Positions 7,331 to 16,076 of a DNA stretch of 64,000 nt are shown here, in pieces. Under the pieces are notes generated by a model, which did not search any database, had not been told where the DNA came from, and saw only the letters and a program-made list of their open reading frames with translations. The stretch is from Streptomyces sp. HB132 (GTDB lineage: Bacteria > Actinomycetota > Actinomycetes > Streptomycetales > Streptomycetaceae), in assembly GCF_016909575.1 (NCBI RefSeq), contig NZ_JAFBGA010000001.1, positions 62,001 through 126,000 of the forward strand, written 5' to 3'. A program made the position numbers and the translations under genes. Position 1 is the stretch's first letter; every line of letters begins with the position of its first letter.

Positions 7331-7959
7331 CCACGGACATCGAGGAGGGCCTGCCTCAGGGCTGGAGGGTCGTCCCCCTGTCGCAGTTGTGCGAGCTGCG
7401 GTCCGCCGGGGCCCCGGTGAACGTACTGAAGGAGGTGGAGCCGGGCGCGGTGCCGTTGGTGAGGCCCGCCGATCTGCGGGAGCGCCGGATCGTCCACTCA
7501 GGCACCGCCTTCGTCGGCGCCGAGCAGGCCGAGGGGCTGACCCGCGGACGCGTCCGCGCGGGGGACGTCCTCGTCACGCGCACCGGCACGGTGGGGCGCG
7601 TCGCCCTGGTCACCGATGCGGAGACCGGGTGGTTCCACAACACCCACGTGCTCTGTCTGCGGCCGGCCGACACGGCGTCCGCACCCTACCTGGCGGGCTT
7701 CCTGGCCGGACCCGGAGCCGCGGCCTGGATGAACGGCCACGCTGCCGGAAGTGCCATCCGCTCGATCACCGTCGGCACGCTGGCCGGTCTGCCGGTCGTG
7801 CTCCCCCCGCCCGGTGAGCAGCGGCGGATCGGCGCCGTGCTCGGCGCTCTGGACGAGAAGATCCGTGTGCACGAGGAGATCGCGCGTACGACGGGACTGC
7901 TGCGCGAGTCCCTCGCCGGTCTGCTGATGGGCGGGAACCCGTCCGTGCCCCCGAAGTGA
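7327..7959 (+). CDS. HsdS-like specificity subunit with a single target-recognition domain
   Basis: This 210-residue protein starts MTTDIEEGLPQGWRVVPLSQ, the usual HsdS opening. It has one target-recognition domain with the VLVTRTGTVGRVALV core and one C-terminal coiled coil (PPPGEQRRIGAVLGALDEKI). Full HsdS proteins are ~400 residues with two such halves, so this would dimerise and read a palindromic site. It is coupled to the methylase by a GTGA overlap. With no restriction subunit in view, the pair may act as a solitary epigenetic mark or as the self/non-self sensor of the upstream HEPN protein. Confidence 0.8.
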   Translation: MTTDIEEGLPQGWRVVPLSQLCELRSAGAPVNVLKEVEPGAVPLVRPADLRERRIVHSGTAFVGAEQAEGLTRGRVRAGDVLVTRTGTVGRVALVTDAETGWFHNTHVLCLRPADTASAPYLAGFLAGPGAAAWMNGHAAGSAIRSITVGTLAGLPVVLPPPGEQRRIGAVLGALDEKIRVHEEIARTTGLLRESLAGLLMGGNPSVPPK

Positions 7960-7985
7960 GCTCGACTCCGCCCTACACTGGGCCT

Positions 7986-8447
7986 GTGGTGAGCACCGAC
8001 TGGAAGACCGATCTTCGGCAGCGCGGCTACCGGCTGACGCCGCAGCGTCAGCTTGTCCTGGAAGCCGTCGACACCCTGGAGCACGCGACACCCGACGACA
8101 TCCTCTGCGAGGTGCGCAGGACGGCGTCGGGCGTGAACATCTCCACCGTCTACCGGACCCTGGAGCTTCTGGAGGAGCTCGGGCTGGTCAGCCACGCCCA
8201 CCTCGGGCACGGCGCCCCGACGTACCACCTGGCCGACCGCCACCACCACATCCACCTCGTCTGCCGGGACTGCACGAACGTCATCGAGGCCGACGTCGAC
8301 GTGGTCGCCGACTTCACCGCGAAGCTGCGGGGTGCCTTCGGCTTCGAGACCGACATGAAGCACTTCGCGATCTTCGGGCGCTGCGCCGACTGCACGGCGA
8401 AGGCGGCAGAGGCCGGGCCGGCGGAAGGACCCGGGAGCGCGCGGTAG
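7986..8447 (+). CDS. nur: Nur, nickel-responsive Fur-family repressor
   Basis: This 153-residue Fur-family regulator has a winged-helix domain (TPQRQLVLEAVDTLEHATPDD, then VNISTVYRTLELLEELGLV). A histidine-rich metal-binding stretch (GHGAPTYHLADRHHHIHLVC) and two CxxC pairs (CRDC, CADC) follow. The sequence and context closely match S. coelicolor Nur, which represses nickel uptake and the iron superoxide dismutase gene when nickel is bound. TACACT at 7974-7979 lies 6 nt before the GTG at 7986 (a second in-frame GTG follows at 7989), so the message is probably leaderless. Confidence 0.9.
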   Translation: MVSTDWKTDLRQRGYRLTPQRQLVLEAVDTLEHATPDDILCEVRRTASGVNISTVYRTLELLEELGLVSHAHLGHGAPTYHLADRHHHIHLVCRDCTNVIEADVDVVADFTAKLRGAFGFETDMKHFAIFGRCADCTAKAAEAGPAEGPGSAR

Positions 8448-8477
8448 ACACGGGCGCCCGGGTCGTACGCTGGTCGC

Positions 8478-9443
8478 ATGAAGAGCCCACTGCTGTCCCT
8501 GCCCGGCGCCGTCCCCGCCGAGGGGCGCGACGAAGGCGTCGCCGCGCACTACGGCGACCTGTTCCGTGAGCAACGCGCACTCGCCGACGGCAGCGGTCTC
8601 GTCGACCTCTCGCACCGGTCGGTCGTCACGGTCACCGGTGACGACCGGCTGAGCTGGCTGCATCTGCTGCTCACCCAGCACGTCAGCGACCTCGCGCCGC
8701 ACCAGGCGACGGAGGCGCTGATCCTCTCCGCCAACGGGCACATCGAGCACGCCCTCTATCTGGTCGACGACGGCACGACGGTGTGGATGCACGCCGAGCC
8801 GGAGACCAGGGGCGAGCTGATCGCGTACCTGGAGTCGATGAAGTTCTTCTACCGGGTCGAGGTCGCCGACCGTACGGAGGACTTCGCCGTCGTGCACCTT
8901 CCGGCCGGTTCCATCGCCGAGGTCCCGGACGGTGCGGCCGTGCGGGAGACGGCGCACGGCCGTGACCTCTTCCTGCCCCGGGCCGACCTGGAGGAGTATG
9001 CCGCCGAGCACGGACCCGTGGCCGGGATCCTGGCGTACGAGGCGCTGCGCGTGGAGGCGCACCGCCCGCGGCTCGGCTTCGAGACCGACCACCGCACCAT
9101 CCCGCACGAGCTGGGCTGGATCGGTACCGCCGTGCACCTGCAGAAGGGCTGCTACCGGGGCCAGGAGACGGTGGCCCGTGTCCACAACCTGGGGAAGCCG
9201 CCGCGTCGCCTCGTCTTCCTGCACCTCGACGGCAGCGAGGTCCATCTACCCGGCCACGGGACGCCGGTCCGGCTCGCGGCCGACGGTGAGGAGGGCCGCC
9301 AGCTCGGCTTCGTCACCACCTCGGCCCGCCACCACGAACTGGGACCGATCGCCCTGGCACTGGTGAAGCGGAACGTAGCGGTGGACGCGGAGCTGATCGT
9401 GGGGGACACCGCGGCGGCGCAGGAGACGGTCGTCGAGCCGTAG
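8478..9443 (+). CDS. ygfZ: YgfZ/GcvT-domain folate-binding protein
   Basis: This 321-residue protein is related to the T-protein of glycine cleavage. It carries the YgfZ signature KGCYRGQE (about residues 223-230), whose cysteine is needed for activity. YgfZ proteins use folate and help assemble or repair Fe-S clusters, for example in MiaB-type enzymes. A -10 box TACGCT (8466-8471) lies 6 nt before the ATG, indicating a leaderless message. The gene stands between nur and the convergent dtd gene, as in other Streptomyces. Confidence 0.85.
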   Translation: MKSPLLSLPGAVPAEGRDEGVAAHYGDLFREQRALADGSGLVDLSHRSVVTVTGDDRLSWLHLLLTQHVSDLAPHQATEALILSANGHIEHALYLVDDGTTVWMHAEPETRGELIAYLESMKFFYRVEVADRTEDFAVVHLPAGSIAEVPDGAAVRETAHGRDLFLPRADLEEYAAEHGPVAGILAYEALRVEAHRPRLGFETDHRTIPHELGWIGTAVHLQKGCYRGQETVARVHNLGKPPRRLVFLHLDGSEVHLPGHGTPVRLAADGEEGRQLGFVTTSARHHELGPIALALVKRNVAVDAELIVGDTAAAQETVVEP

Positions 9444-9516
9444 GGGGAGCCGCGCGTGGTGCACCCCGCCACCACACCTCCCCGCCGCTGCACCTCGACA
9501 GGGGTGCGCCCCGCCG

Positions 9517-9966
9517 CTACACCTCGACCAGCACGGTGAACGGGCCGTGGTTCGTGAGCGAGACCCGCATCTCCGCCCCGAACCGGCCCGTCTCCACCTG
9601 CGCGCCGAGGGCGCGCAGTCGTGCCACCACCTCGTCGACCAGCGGCTCGGCGATCTCGCCGGGCGCGGCGGCGTTCCAGGTGGGCCTGCGTCCCTTCCTG
9701 GCGTCCCCGTAGAGCGTGAATTGCGAGATGACGAGAAGGGGCGCGTTCACGTCCGAGCAGGACTTCTCGCCCTCCAGGATCCGCAGGGTCCACAGCTTGC
9801 GGGCGAGCTGCGCCGCCTTCTCCGCGGTGTCGCCGTGAGTGACCCCCACCAGCACACACAGGCCCTCGCCCACGATCTCGCCGACCGTCCCGGTCCCCGA
9901 CGGATCGTCCGCCGCGCCCGCGACGGTGACGCTCGCACCGTCCACTCTCTGTATCACTGCACGCAT
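9517..9966 (-). CDS. dtd: D-aminoacyl-tRNA deacylase
   Basis: The 149-residue protein begins [15 protein letters not shown]. It holds both DTD signature motifs, SQFTL and NHGPFT (the Gly-Pro motif). DTD removes D-amino acids, and glycine misattached to tRNA, protecting translation. The start is taken at 9966 because a -10 box TAGGTT (minus strand, 9974-9979) lies 7 nt upstream and the family begins at this methionine; upstream in-frame methionines are not used. It converges on the ygfZ-like gene. Confidence 0.92.
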   Translation of the reverse strand: MRAVIQRVDGASVTVAGAADDPSGTGTVGEIVGEGLCVLVGVTHGDTAEKAAQLARKLWTLRILEGEKSCSDVNAPLLVISQFTLYGDARKGRRPTWNAAAPGEIAEPLVDEVVARLRALGAQVETGRFGAEMRVSLTNHGPFTVLVEV

Positions 9967-10081
9967 ACAGACCAACCTATCTTGGGCCGAACGGGTACAG
10001 AGCACCTGCATGAACACCGTGCGTAGTGGCACCATGCACGATGTCGGTGTGCCGACGCACCGGTCGAGGGGACGGAACAAC

Positions 10082-10756
10082 ATGACGACACGTGGAACCG
10101 GGCCATCACCCGGTGCCGTACCAGTGACACGGGCGGCCGCCGGCCGGCGGTCCCCGGTGCAGCGGACCGGTGAAGCCCCCGGCCAGCCGGCCGCGCCCCC
10201 CGCGCAGGTGCCGGGATCGGTTTCCGTGCCCGGGCAGACCGCGGGCGGTGCGGTCGAAGGGCTGGCCTCCGTGCGTCCCCAGCCGGAGTTCGGCGGGCTG
10301 CGGCTGCCGGACCTGCGCACGCTGCGCCGTGACGCCCAGCGCGACGAGGCGGACCTCAGCTACGTACGCCGTCTGGTCCAGGGCCGCATCGACATCCTCC
10401 GGGCCGAGCTCGCCCGCCGGGCGGGCCCCGAGTCGCCCGTGGTGGACCGGCTCTCGGAGATCCTCGCCGACACCCCGTCCGTCCACCGCTCCTCGGTCCG
10501 GCACGTCACCCTCACGACGCCGCGCAGCGACGAGTACCGGCAGCTGGCGGCGGACACGCTGGCGGAGGTCGAGCTGTCCGACCTCGGTGCCCGGACGGAC
10601 GAGGAACTGCTCACCGCCATGGGGCGGCTCGTCCGCTACGAGCGGCAGGTGTCCCGGCGCCGTCACCGGCTCCAGCGGACCGTCGACGATTGCAGCGCGG
10701 AGATCGCCCGCAGGTACCGTGACGGGGAAGCACAAGTAGAGGACCTGCTCGCCTGA
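10082..10756 (+). CDS. rsiG: RsiG, c-di-GMP-dependent anti-sigma factor for WhiG
   Basis: This 224-residue protein has a disordered, Pro-rich N-terminus (~70 residues) and a helical C-terminal part. The c-di-GMP motif E-x3-S-x2-R-x3-Q-x3-D occurs twice without mismatch: E89-S93-R96-Q100-D104 and E187-S191-R194-Q198-D202. This double motif defines RsiG, which holds the sporulation sigma factor WhiG inactive when c-di-GMP is bound. The ATG at 10082 is used; an in-frame ATG at 10034 is an alternative. The gene stands alone between dtd and an asparaginase gene. Confidence 0.92.
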   Translation: MTTRGTGPSPGAVPVTRAAAGRRSPVQRTGEAPGQPAAPPAQVPGSVSVPGQTAGGAVEGLASVRPQPEFGGLRLPDLRTLRRDAQRDEADLSYVRRLVQGRIDILRAELARRAGPESPVVDRLSEILADTPSVHRSSVRHVTLTTPRSDEYRQLAADTLAEVELSDLGARTDEELLTAMGRLVRYERQVSRRRHRLQRTVDDCSAEIARRYRDGEAQVEDLLA

Positions 10757-10808
10757 AGCGACCCTTCCGGGGGCGGGTCACGCCCGCCCCCGGAAGGCCG
10801 CCCACCCC

Positions 10809-11786
10809 ATGACCTCCTCCATAGCCCCGTCCTCGTCCTCGCCCTCCGTGCATCCGGTCCTGGCCGAGGTCGTGCGGTCCGGTTTCACCGAGGGCAGCCA
10901 CCGGGGGTCGCTGGTCGTCCTCGCCGCCGACGGGAGCGTGGAGCTCGCGCTCGGCGATCCGGCGGCCCCGGTCTTCCCCCGTTCGTCGAACAAGCCGATG
11001 CAGGCCGCCGCGATCCTGCGGGCCGGTCTCGACCTCTCGGGGGAGCGGCTGGCACTGGCCGCCGCGAGCCATTCGGGGGAGCCCTTCCACCTCGACCTGG
11101 TGCGCACGATGCTCGCCGAGCACGGGCTCGACGCCGATGACCTGCAGACGCCGCCCGATCTTCCGCTGGACCCGGTCGAGGCCGAGGCGTACCTCGCCGC
11201 CGGGGGTGTGCGGGAGCCGATCACCATGAACTGCTCCGGCAAGCACACGGCGATGCTGGCCGTCTGCCTGCGCAACGGATGGGACACGGCGACCTATCTC
11301 GATCCGTCCCATCCGCTGCAGCGCCTGGTCGGCGAGGTCGTCGCGGAGGCGGCGGGCGAACCCGTCGCGGCGATCGGCACCGACGGCTGCGGCGCCCCGC
11401 TGATGGCGATCGGGCTGGTGGGGCTGGCCCGCGCGTTCCGGGCGTTCGTGCTGGCGGAGCCGGGCACGGCGGAGCGCCGGGTCGCGGACGCGATGCGGGC
11501 GCACCCGGAGTACGTCGCCGGCACGCGGCGGCCGGACACCTGGCTGATGCGGGAGGTGCCGGGCGCGCTCTCCAAGATGGGCGCGGAGGCGGTCCAGGCG
11601 GTGGCGCTGCCGGACGGACGGGCGCTGGCCTTCAAGATCGACGACGGTTCCACCCGCGCCCTGGGACCGGTCCTGGCCCGTTCCCTCGAGCTGCTGGGTG
11701 TCGACGCCCCGGTGGTGTCCCGCATCGGGCGGGCGCCGCTGCTGGGCGGTGCCGTGGAGGTGGGCGGGATCCGGGCGGCGTTCTGA
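10809..11786 (+). CDS. Type II (Rhizobium-etli-class) L-asparaginase
   Basis: The 325-residue protein belongs to the Asparaginase_II family (PF06089), which differs from the E. coli type. Visible motifs are PRSSNKPMQA (catalytic Ser-x2-Lys), AASHSGEPFH, NCSGKHTAML and DGCGAP. The last two carry the Cys, Lys and Cys that bind zinc in Rhizobium ReAV. It hydrolyses asparagine to aspartate and ammonia, presumably in the cytoplasm, since there is no signal peptide. Neighbouring genes suggest no operon. Length fits the family. Confidence 0.9.
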   Translation: MTSSIAPSSSSPSVHPVLAEVVRSGFTEGSHRGSLVVLAADGSVELALGDPAAPVFPRSSNKPMQAAAILRAGLDLSGERLALAAASHSGEPFHLDLVRTMLAEHGLDADDLQTPPDLPLDPVEAEAYLAAGGVREPITMNCSGKHTAMLAVCLRNGWDTATYLDPSHPLQRLVGEVVAEAAGEPVAAIGTDGCGAPLMAIGLVGLARAFRAFVLAEPGTAERRVADAMRAHPEYVAGTRRPDTWLMREVPGALSKMGAEAVQAVALPDGRALAFKIDDGSTRALGPVLARSLELLGVDAPVVSRIGRAPLLGGAVEVGGIRAAF

Positions 11787-11849
11787 GCGACGCCGGGGCT
11801 GCGGAAATGCGGGCGACATTCCGAACTCGCTGCGCCTAGCGTGGGCGGC

Positions 11850-13106
11850 ATGAGCCTTGATCCACGCATCGTCTCCGCAGCCGAATTCCCCGACTGGCTG
11901 CGCGCCGTGGGGACCGGTTTCGTCAGGGCGTCGGCCGGGGTGCCCGGTGAGGAGGAGGTCGCGTTGCGCCTGGCCCATACCGATCTCGACCGTGTCCAGG
12001 GCGTGTTCGACGCCGGGCGCTGTGTGGCGACGTTCCGGTCCTTCGCGCAGGAGCTGACCGTCGTCGGCGGGGCGAGGGTGCCGGCCGACGCCGTCACCGC
12101 CGTGACCGTGACCCCCACGCACCGCCGCCGGGGGCTGCTCAACCGGATGATGGCCGCGGACCTGGCGTCGGCGAAGGAGCGCGGCGACGTCTTCGCCTCG
12201 CTGATCGCGGCGGAGTACCCGATCTACGGGCGGTACGGCTTCGGTCCGGCCGCGTGGATCACCGAGTGGGAGATCGACGTTCCCCGGGCGGGCCTGGATC
12301 CGCGCGCGCCGGTCCCGTCCGAGGCGGACGGCGGCCGGATCGAGCTGGTGGACGGAGCCGACGTGCGCAAGCTGGGCCCCGAACTCCACGGCCGCGTCGC
12401 CGCCCGGCAGCACGGCGTGGTCTCCCGCGACGAGCGCTGGTGGCAGCGCAACACCGGCGTGGACGTCCCGGAACACGAGACGTGGAGCGAGCCGTTCTAC
12501 GCGGTGTACCGGTCGCCCGACGGGGAGGTGGACGGCCTGGTCGTCTACCGTGCCGACGACCACTGGGGCGACCGGAAGCAGCCGCTCGAGACGGCGAAGG
12601 TGAGCAGCCTGATCGCGGCGACCCCGGCGGCGGAACGGTCCCTGTGGCGGTTCGTGTGCTCCATCGACTGGATCACCACGGTCCGTACCGGCTACCGGGC
12701 CCCCGACGACCTGCTCCCGCTCCTCCTCCCGGACCCGCGCGCCGCCCGCGTCGTGACCCAGGCGGACCGGTTGTGGCTGCGCGTCCTTGACGTCCCAGCG
12801 GCACTGGAGGCGCGTACGTACACGACCGGCAGCGCCCTGGTCCTGGACGTCCATGACGCCGCGGGCCTTGCGGGCGGCCGGTTCCTGCTGGAGGTCTCAC
12901 CGTCCGGCGCGTCCTGCGTCCCCACGGCACGGAACGCCGACCTCACGCTGGACGTGGCGGAGCTGGGCGCGCTCTGCCTGGGCGACGAGTCGCCGGTGCG
13001 GCTTGCCGCACTGGGCCGGCTCGACGAACACCGCGCGGGCGCGGCAGCCGAGGCGGACGTGGTGTTCCGGGCGCCACGGCGTGCGTGGTGCCCGGACGTG
13101 TTCTGA
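11850..13106 (+). CDS. Eis-like GNAT N-acetyltransferase
   Basis: This 418-residue protein has the three-part Eis architecture. A GNAT domain carries the acetyl-CoA loop [16 protein letters not shown] (about residues 87-102) and the [12 protein letters not shown] segment with the presumed general-acid tyrosine. A second GNAT-like domain and a sterol-carrier-like C-terminal domain follow, ending in phenylalanine (PDVF). In M. tuberculosis Eis the terminal carboxylate is catalytic. Eis enzymes acetylate aminoglycosides and other amines at several positions. The ATG at 11850 is 7 nt after TAGCGT (11837-11842), so it is likely leaderless. Confidence 0.88.
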   Translation: MSLDPRIVSAAEFPDWLRAVGTGFVRASAGVPGEEEVALRLAHTDLDRVQGVFDAGRCVATFRSFAQELTVVGGARVPADAVTAVTVTPTHRRRGLLNRMMAADLASAKERGDVFASLIAAEYPIYGRYGFGPAAWITEWEIDVPRAGLDPRAPVPSEADGGRIELVDGADVRKLGPELHGRVAARQHGVVSRDERWWQRNTGVDVPEHETWSEPFYAVYRSPDGEVDGLVVYRADDHWGDRKQPLETAKVSSLIAATPAAERSLWRFVCSIDWITTVRTGYRAPDDLLPLLLPDPRAARVVTQADRLWLRVLDVPAALEARTYTTGSALVLDVHDAAGLAGGRFLLEVSPSGASCVPTARNADLTLDVAELGALCLGDESPVRLAALGRLDEHRAGAAAEADVVFRAPRRAWCPDVF

Positions 13107-13334
13107 CGGGCAGGCTCCTGCGGGGCGGTGCTCCTCAGGGGCGTCACCGACTCCACCCACGTCAGGGCCGCGGTGCGTTCCTGACCCGCCTGGAGCGGCA
13201 CGCGCTTCCCCGGGTGGTGCGACGGGCCCGGCCGGCGCCGGCCGCCGCGCAGGAGATGCCGGGGATGCCGGCCGCCCCCACGCTCCGGCAGGTCGCGGGT
13301 GCCTACGCGCAATGGTTCAGGAGGCGTCCGGGGA

Positions 13335-14108
13335 TCACCGCGTCCGCACCCTGAACAGCACCCTCGACAGGGCCAGGGCGACCACCAGGATCCCGGCCGC
13401 CCAGGCGAGCGCGGTCCAGGGCGCGTCGCCCACCGGCTGGTCCAGCAGGAGACCCCGGAGCGATTCGATGGCCGGAGTGACCGGCTGGTGGTCGGCGAAG
13501 CCGTGGAGCCAGCCCGGCATGCTGTCGACCGGGACGAAGGCACTGCTCGGGTAGGGCAGGAACGACATGAAGAAGGTGAACCCGCCGGCGGCTTCGGGGG
13601 TACGGGCGAGCAGGCCGATCGCGGCGGAGATCCAGGACAGGGCCACGATGTAGGCGAGCAGTACGGCGGTGACGGCCAGCCAGCCCGCAGGGGTGGCGGC
13701 GGGGCGGAAGCCGATGAGCAGGGCGACGGCGAACACCAGCGTGGTCGAGACCAGGTTGCGTACCGTGCTCGCCACGACATGGCCGGCCAGGATCGGCATC
13801 CCGCCGATGTCCAGGGAGCGGAAGCGGTCGATGATTCCGCCCTTCATGTCCTCGCTCACCGCCACCGCGGTGGTGGCCGAGCCGAAGCCGGCGCAGAGGA
13901 ACAGGACGCCGGGGACGACGTACATGACGTACGAGTCGTATGCCGTGCCCGTGTCGATCGCGCCGCCGAAGAAGTAGACGAAGATCAGCATCAGCATGAT
14001 CGGCAGCATCATCGACGTGATGACGGCGTCGACGTTGCGACGGCTGATGAGCAGGCTGCGGCCGGTCATGACCGTGGCGTGGGTCAGGGCTCCGGGTGCG
14101 TCAGACAT
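13335..14108 (-). CDS. ABC-2 type transporter permease (DrrB-like)
   Basis: The 257-residue protein has six hydrophobic segments and a pattern (RNVDAVITSMMLPIMLMLIF, then EDMKGGIIDRFRSLDI) typical of daunorubicin-resistance-type DrrB permeases. It should form the membrane channel of an exporter powered by the ATPase encoded just upstream, whose gene it overlaps by 8 bp. Expression is probably controlled by the divergent TetR gene. The exported compound is unknown; a drug or lipid is typical for this family. Confidence 0.88.
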   Translation of the reverse strand: MSDAPGALTHATVMTGRSLLISRRNVDAVITSMMLPIMLMLIFVYFFGGAIDTGTAYDSYVMYVVPGVLFLCAGFGSATTAVAVSEDMKGGIIDRFRSLDIGGMPILAGHVVASTVRNLVSTTLVFAVALLIGFRPAATPAGWLAVTAVLLAYIVALSWISAAIGLLARTPEAAGGFTFFMSFLPYPSSAFVPVDSMPGWLHGFADHQPVTPAIESLRGLLLDQPVGDAPWTALAWAAGILVVALALSRVLFRVRTR

Positions 14109-15069
14109 GGGCCGGTGCCTCCGTCCTGTCGGCGGTGAGGGCGAGGAAGACGTCGTCGAGGGTCGCGCTGTGCACGGAGAAGCGGTCGATGTCGGTGCGG
14201 TGCGGGTCGATCTCGTCGAGCAGGGTGCGGGCGTGGGTCGCGGACCCGTCCGTGGGGATGCCCACGGTGAGGGTCTCGGGGGAGTGGTGGACGGCGCGGG
14301 TGGCCAGCCGGAGGTAGGCCTCGCGGCTGCTGAGGACGAGGTCGAGACGGTGTCCGGCGACCCGTGATTTCAGGGTCTCCGGGGTGCCTTCGGCGACGGC
14401 GCGGCCCTTGTCGAGGACGGTGATCCGGTCGGCCAGCTGATCGGCCTCCTCCAGGTACTGGGTGGTGAGCAGGACGGCGGCGCCCCGGCCCGCGAGGTCG
14501 CGGACCACCTGCCAGAGCTCGCGGCGGCTGCGCGGGTCGAGGCCGGTGGTGGGCTCGTCGAGGAAGAAGACGCCGGGCTCGGGCGAGCCGACCAGCCCTG
14601 CGGCGAGGTCCAGGCGGCGTCGCATCCCGCCGGAGTACGTACGGGCCTGGCGGCGGGCCGCTTCGGTGAGGCCGAAGCGGACGAGTAGTTCCTCGGCGCG
14701 CCGACGGGCCTGGCCGCGGGTCAGGCCGGAGAGGCGCGCCATCATCCGCAGGTTCTCCTCGCCGGTCAGGGTCTCGTCGACGGCGGCGAACTGCCCGGTC
14801 AGGCTGATGGCTCGGCGTACCAGGCGTCGGTCGGCGACGACGTCGTACCCGGCGACACGTGCCGTGCCGGAGTCGGCGGTGGCGAGGGTCGCGAGGATCC
14901 GCACGGTGGTGGTCTTGCCCGCGCCGTTGGGGCCGAGCAGTGCGTGGATCCCGGCGCGGGCGACCCGGAGGCCGACGCCGTCGAGGACCCGGACCCGGGT
15001 GCCTGGCCTTCCGTAGGACTTGGTCAGGCCGTGCGCCTCGATCATGACGTCGTTCATGGCCGTACTCAT
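14101..15069 (-). CDS. ABC transporter ATP-binding protein (DrrA-like)
   Basis: The 322-residue ATPase carries Walker A GPNGAGKTTT (about residues 43-52), signature YSGGMRRRLDLA, Walker B VFFLDEP followed by TTGLDPRSRR, and a C-terminal DrrA-type extension. It energises export through the DrrB-like permease. The promoter faces a TetR-family gene across 96 bp that contain two palindromes. The start at 15069 (MSTAMNDVMIEAHGLTKSYG) is the longest plausible; the methionine of MIEAHGL is an alternative. Confidence 0.9.
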   Translation of the reverse strand: MSTAMNDVMIEAHGLTKSYGRPGTRVRVLDGVGLRVARAGIHALLGPNGAGKTTTVRILATLATADSGTARVAGYDVVADRRLVRRAISLTGQFAAVDETLTGEENLRMMARLSGLTRGQARRRAEELLVRFGLTEAARRQARTYSGGMRRRLDLAAGLVGSPEPGVFFLDEPTTGLDPRSRRELWQVVRDLAGRGAAVLLTTQYLEEADQLADRITVLDKGRAVAEGTPETLKSRVAGHRLDLVLSSREAYLRLATRAVHHSPETLTVGIPTDGSATHARTLLDEIDPHRTDIDRFSVHSATLDDVFLALTADRTEAPAHV

Positions 15070-15083
15070 GACGATCCCCCTTC

Positions 15084-15121
15084 TGCGTATGTCGTACGCG
15101 TTACTGCGTAAGCATTACGCA
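15084..15121. promoter_or_regulatory. Divergent promoter region with TetR-type operators
   Basis: A perfect 7-3-7 palindrome, TGCGTAA-GCA-TTACGCA (15105-15121), lies beside a second, weaker palindrome, GCGTA-TGTCG-TACGC (15085-15099). Both sit between the ABC exporter and the TetR gene, and the first ends 4 bp from the -10 box TAGGAT (15126-15131) of the TetR gene. These are the likely binding sites of the TetR protein, controlling itself and the exporter. Confidence 0.7.
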
Positions 15122-15165
15122 AACCTAGGATGGTGGCAAGCCAGTACCGGGAAAGGCGGCTTCGG

Positions 15166-15942
15166 GTGACGGAGAACAGCAGTGCGTCGTCGGGCGGTAC
15201 CGGCCTGCCGGCCAGCATCGAGGCCGCGTGGGGACTGCGCGAACGTCCGGTCAAGGGCCCCAAGCCCGGCCTGACGCTGGACCGCATCGTGGCCGCGGCG
15301 GTGTCGGTGGCCGCGGCGGAGGGCCTTCCGGCCGTTTCGATGGGCAGGGTCGCCAAGGAACTCGGCGCCTCCACGATGTCGCTCTACCGCTACGTCTCCG
15401 CCAAGGAGGAGCTGTACGTCCTCATGCAGGAGGCGGCGATGGGCGCCCCCGAGCCCCTGGCCGCGCTGGAGGAGGGGGCGGGCTGGCGGGAGGGGCTGCG
15501 TCAGTGGGCGTGGGCCCAGCGCCGGATGTTCCGGCGCAACCTGTGGTCCCTGCGCATCCCGATCGCGGGGCCGCCGGTCAGTCCGCACTCGGTCGCCTGG
15601 TGGGAACAGGGCCTGCAGGTGCTGGAGGGCAGTGGGCTGCGCGAGGGGGACAAGATCTCCGTCATCCTCCTCGTCTCAGGATTCGTACGGAACGAGGCCC
15701 TGCTCATGAGTGATATCGCCGCCGCCGTCGCGGCGAAGGGCGCCTCGGCCGAGGAGGTGATGGCGCAGTGGGAGCGGACGGTGCAACGGCTCATCGACCC
15801 CGTCCGCCATCCGGCGCTGTCGAGGCTCCTGTCCTCCGGTGCCATGGGTGAGCCGGACGAACCCGACTACGACTTCGTGTTCGGTCTCGAGCGGGTGCTT
15901 GACGGCGTCGAGGTGCTCATCGAGAGGGGCGTGGACCAGTGA
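15166..15942 (+). CDS. TetR-family transcriptional repressor of the ABC exporter
   Basis: The 258-residue protein has an N-terminal TetR helix-turn-helix (LDRIVAAAVSVAAAEGLPAV, then KELGASTMSLYRYVSAKEEL) and a C-terminal TetR_C-type ligand domain. The GTG at 15166 is chosen because the -10 box at 15126-15131 overlaps the longer in-frame start at 15130. A purine-rich stretch (GGGAAAGG) precedes 15166. It is divergent from the drrA/drrB-like genes and very likely represses them until its ligand, probably the exported compound, binds. Confidence 0.85.
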   Translation: MTENSSASSGGTGLPASIEAAWGLRERPVKGPKPGLTLDRIVAAAVSVAAAEGLPAVSMGRVAKELGASTMSLYRYVSAKEELYVLMQEAAMGAPEPLAALEEGAGWREGLRQWAWAQRRMFRRNLWSLRIPIAGPPVSPHSVAWWEQGLQVLEGSGLREGDKISVILLVSGFVRNEALLMSDIAAAVAAKGASAEEVMAQWERTVQRLIDPVRHPALSRLLSSGAMGEPDEPDYDFVFGLERVLDGVEVLIERGVDQ

Positions 15943-16076
15943 GCACAGGGGATCTGGGACCGCGCGAGCGCATGAGCGGCATGTCGCCGAGCCGCTTCCG
16001 GCGCGGTGGCGCCGGCCGGACCCGTCTGCGTGTCGGCAAGTTCGCTGGTCACCGCCCGGACGAGGAGACCCCGCGG

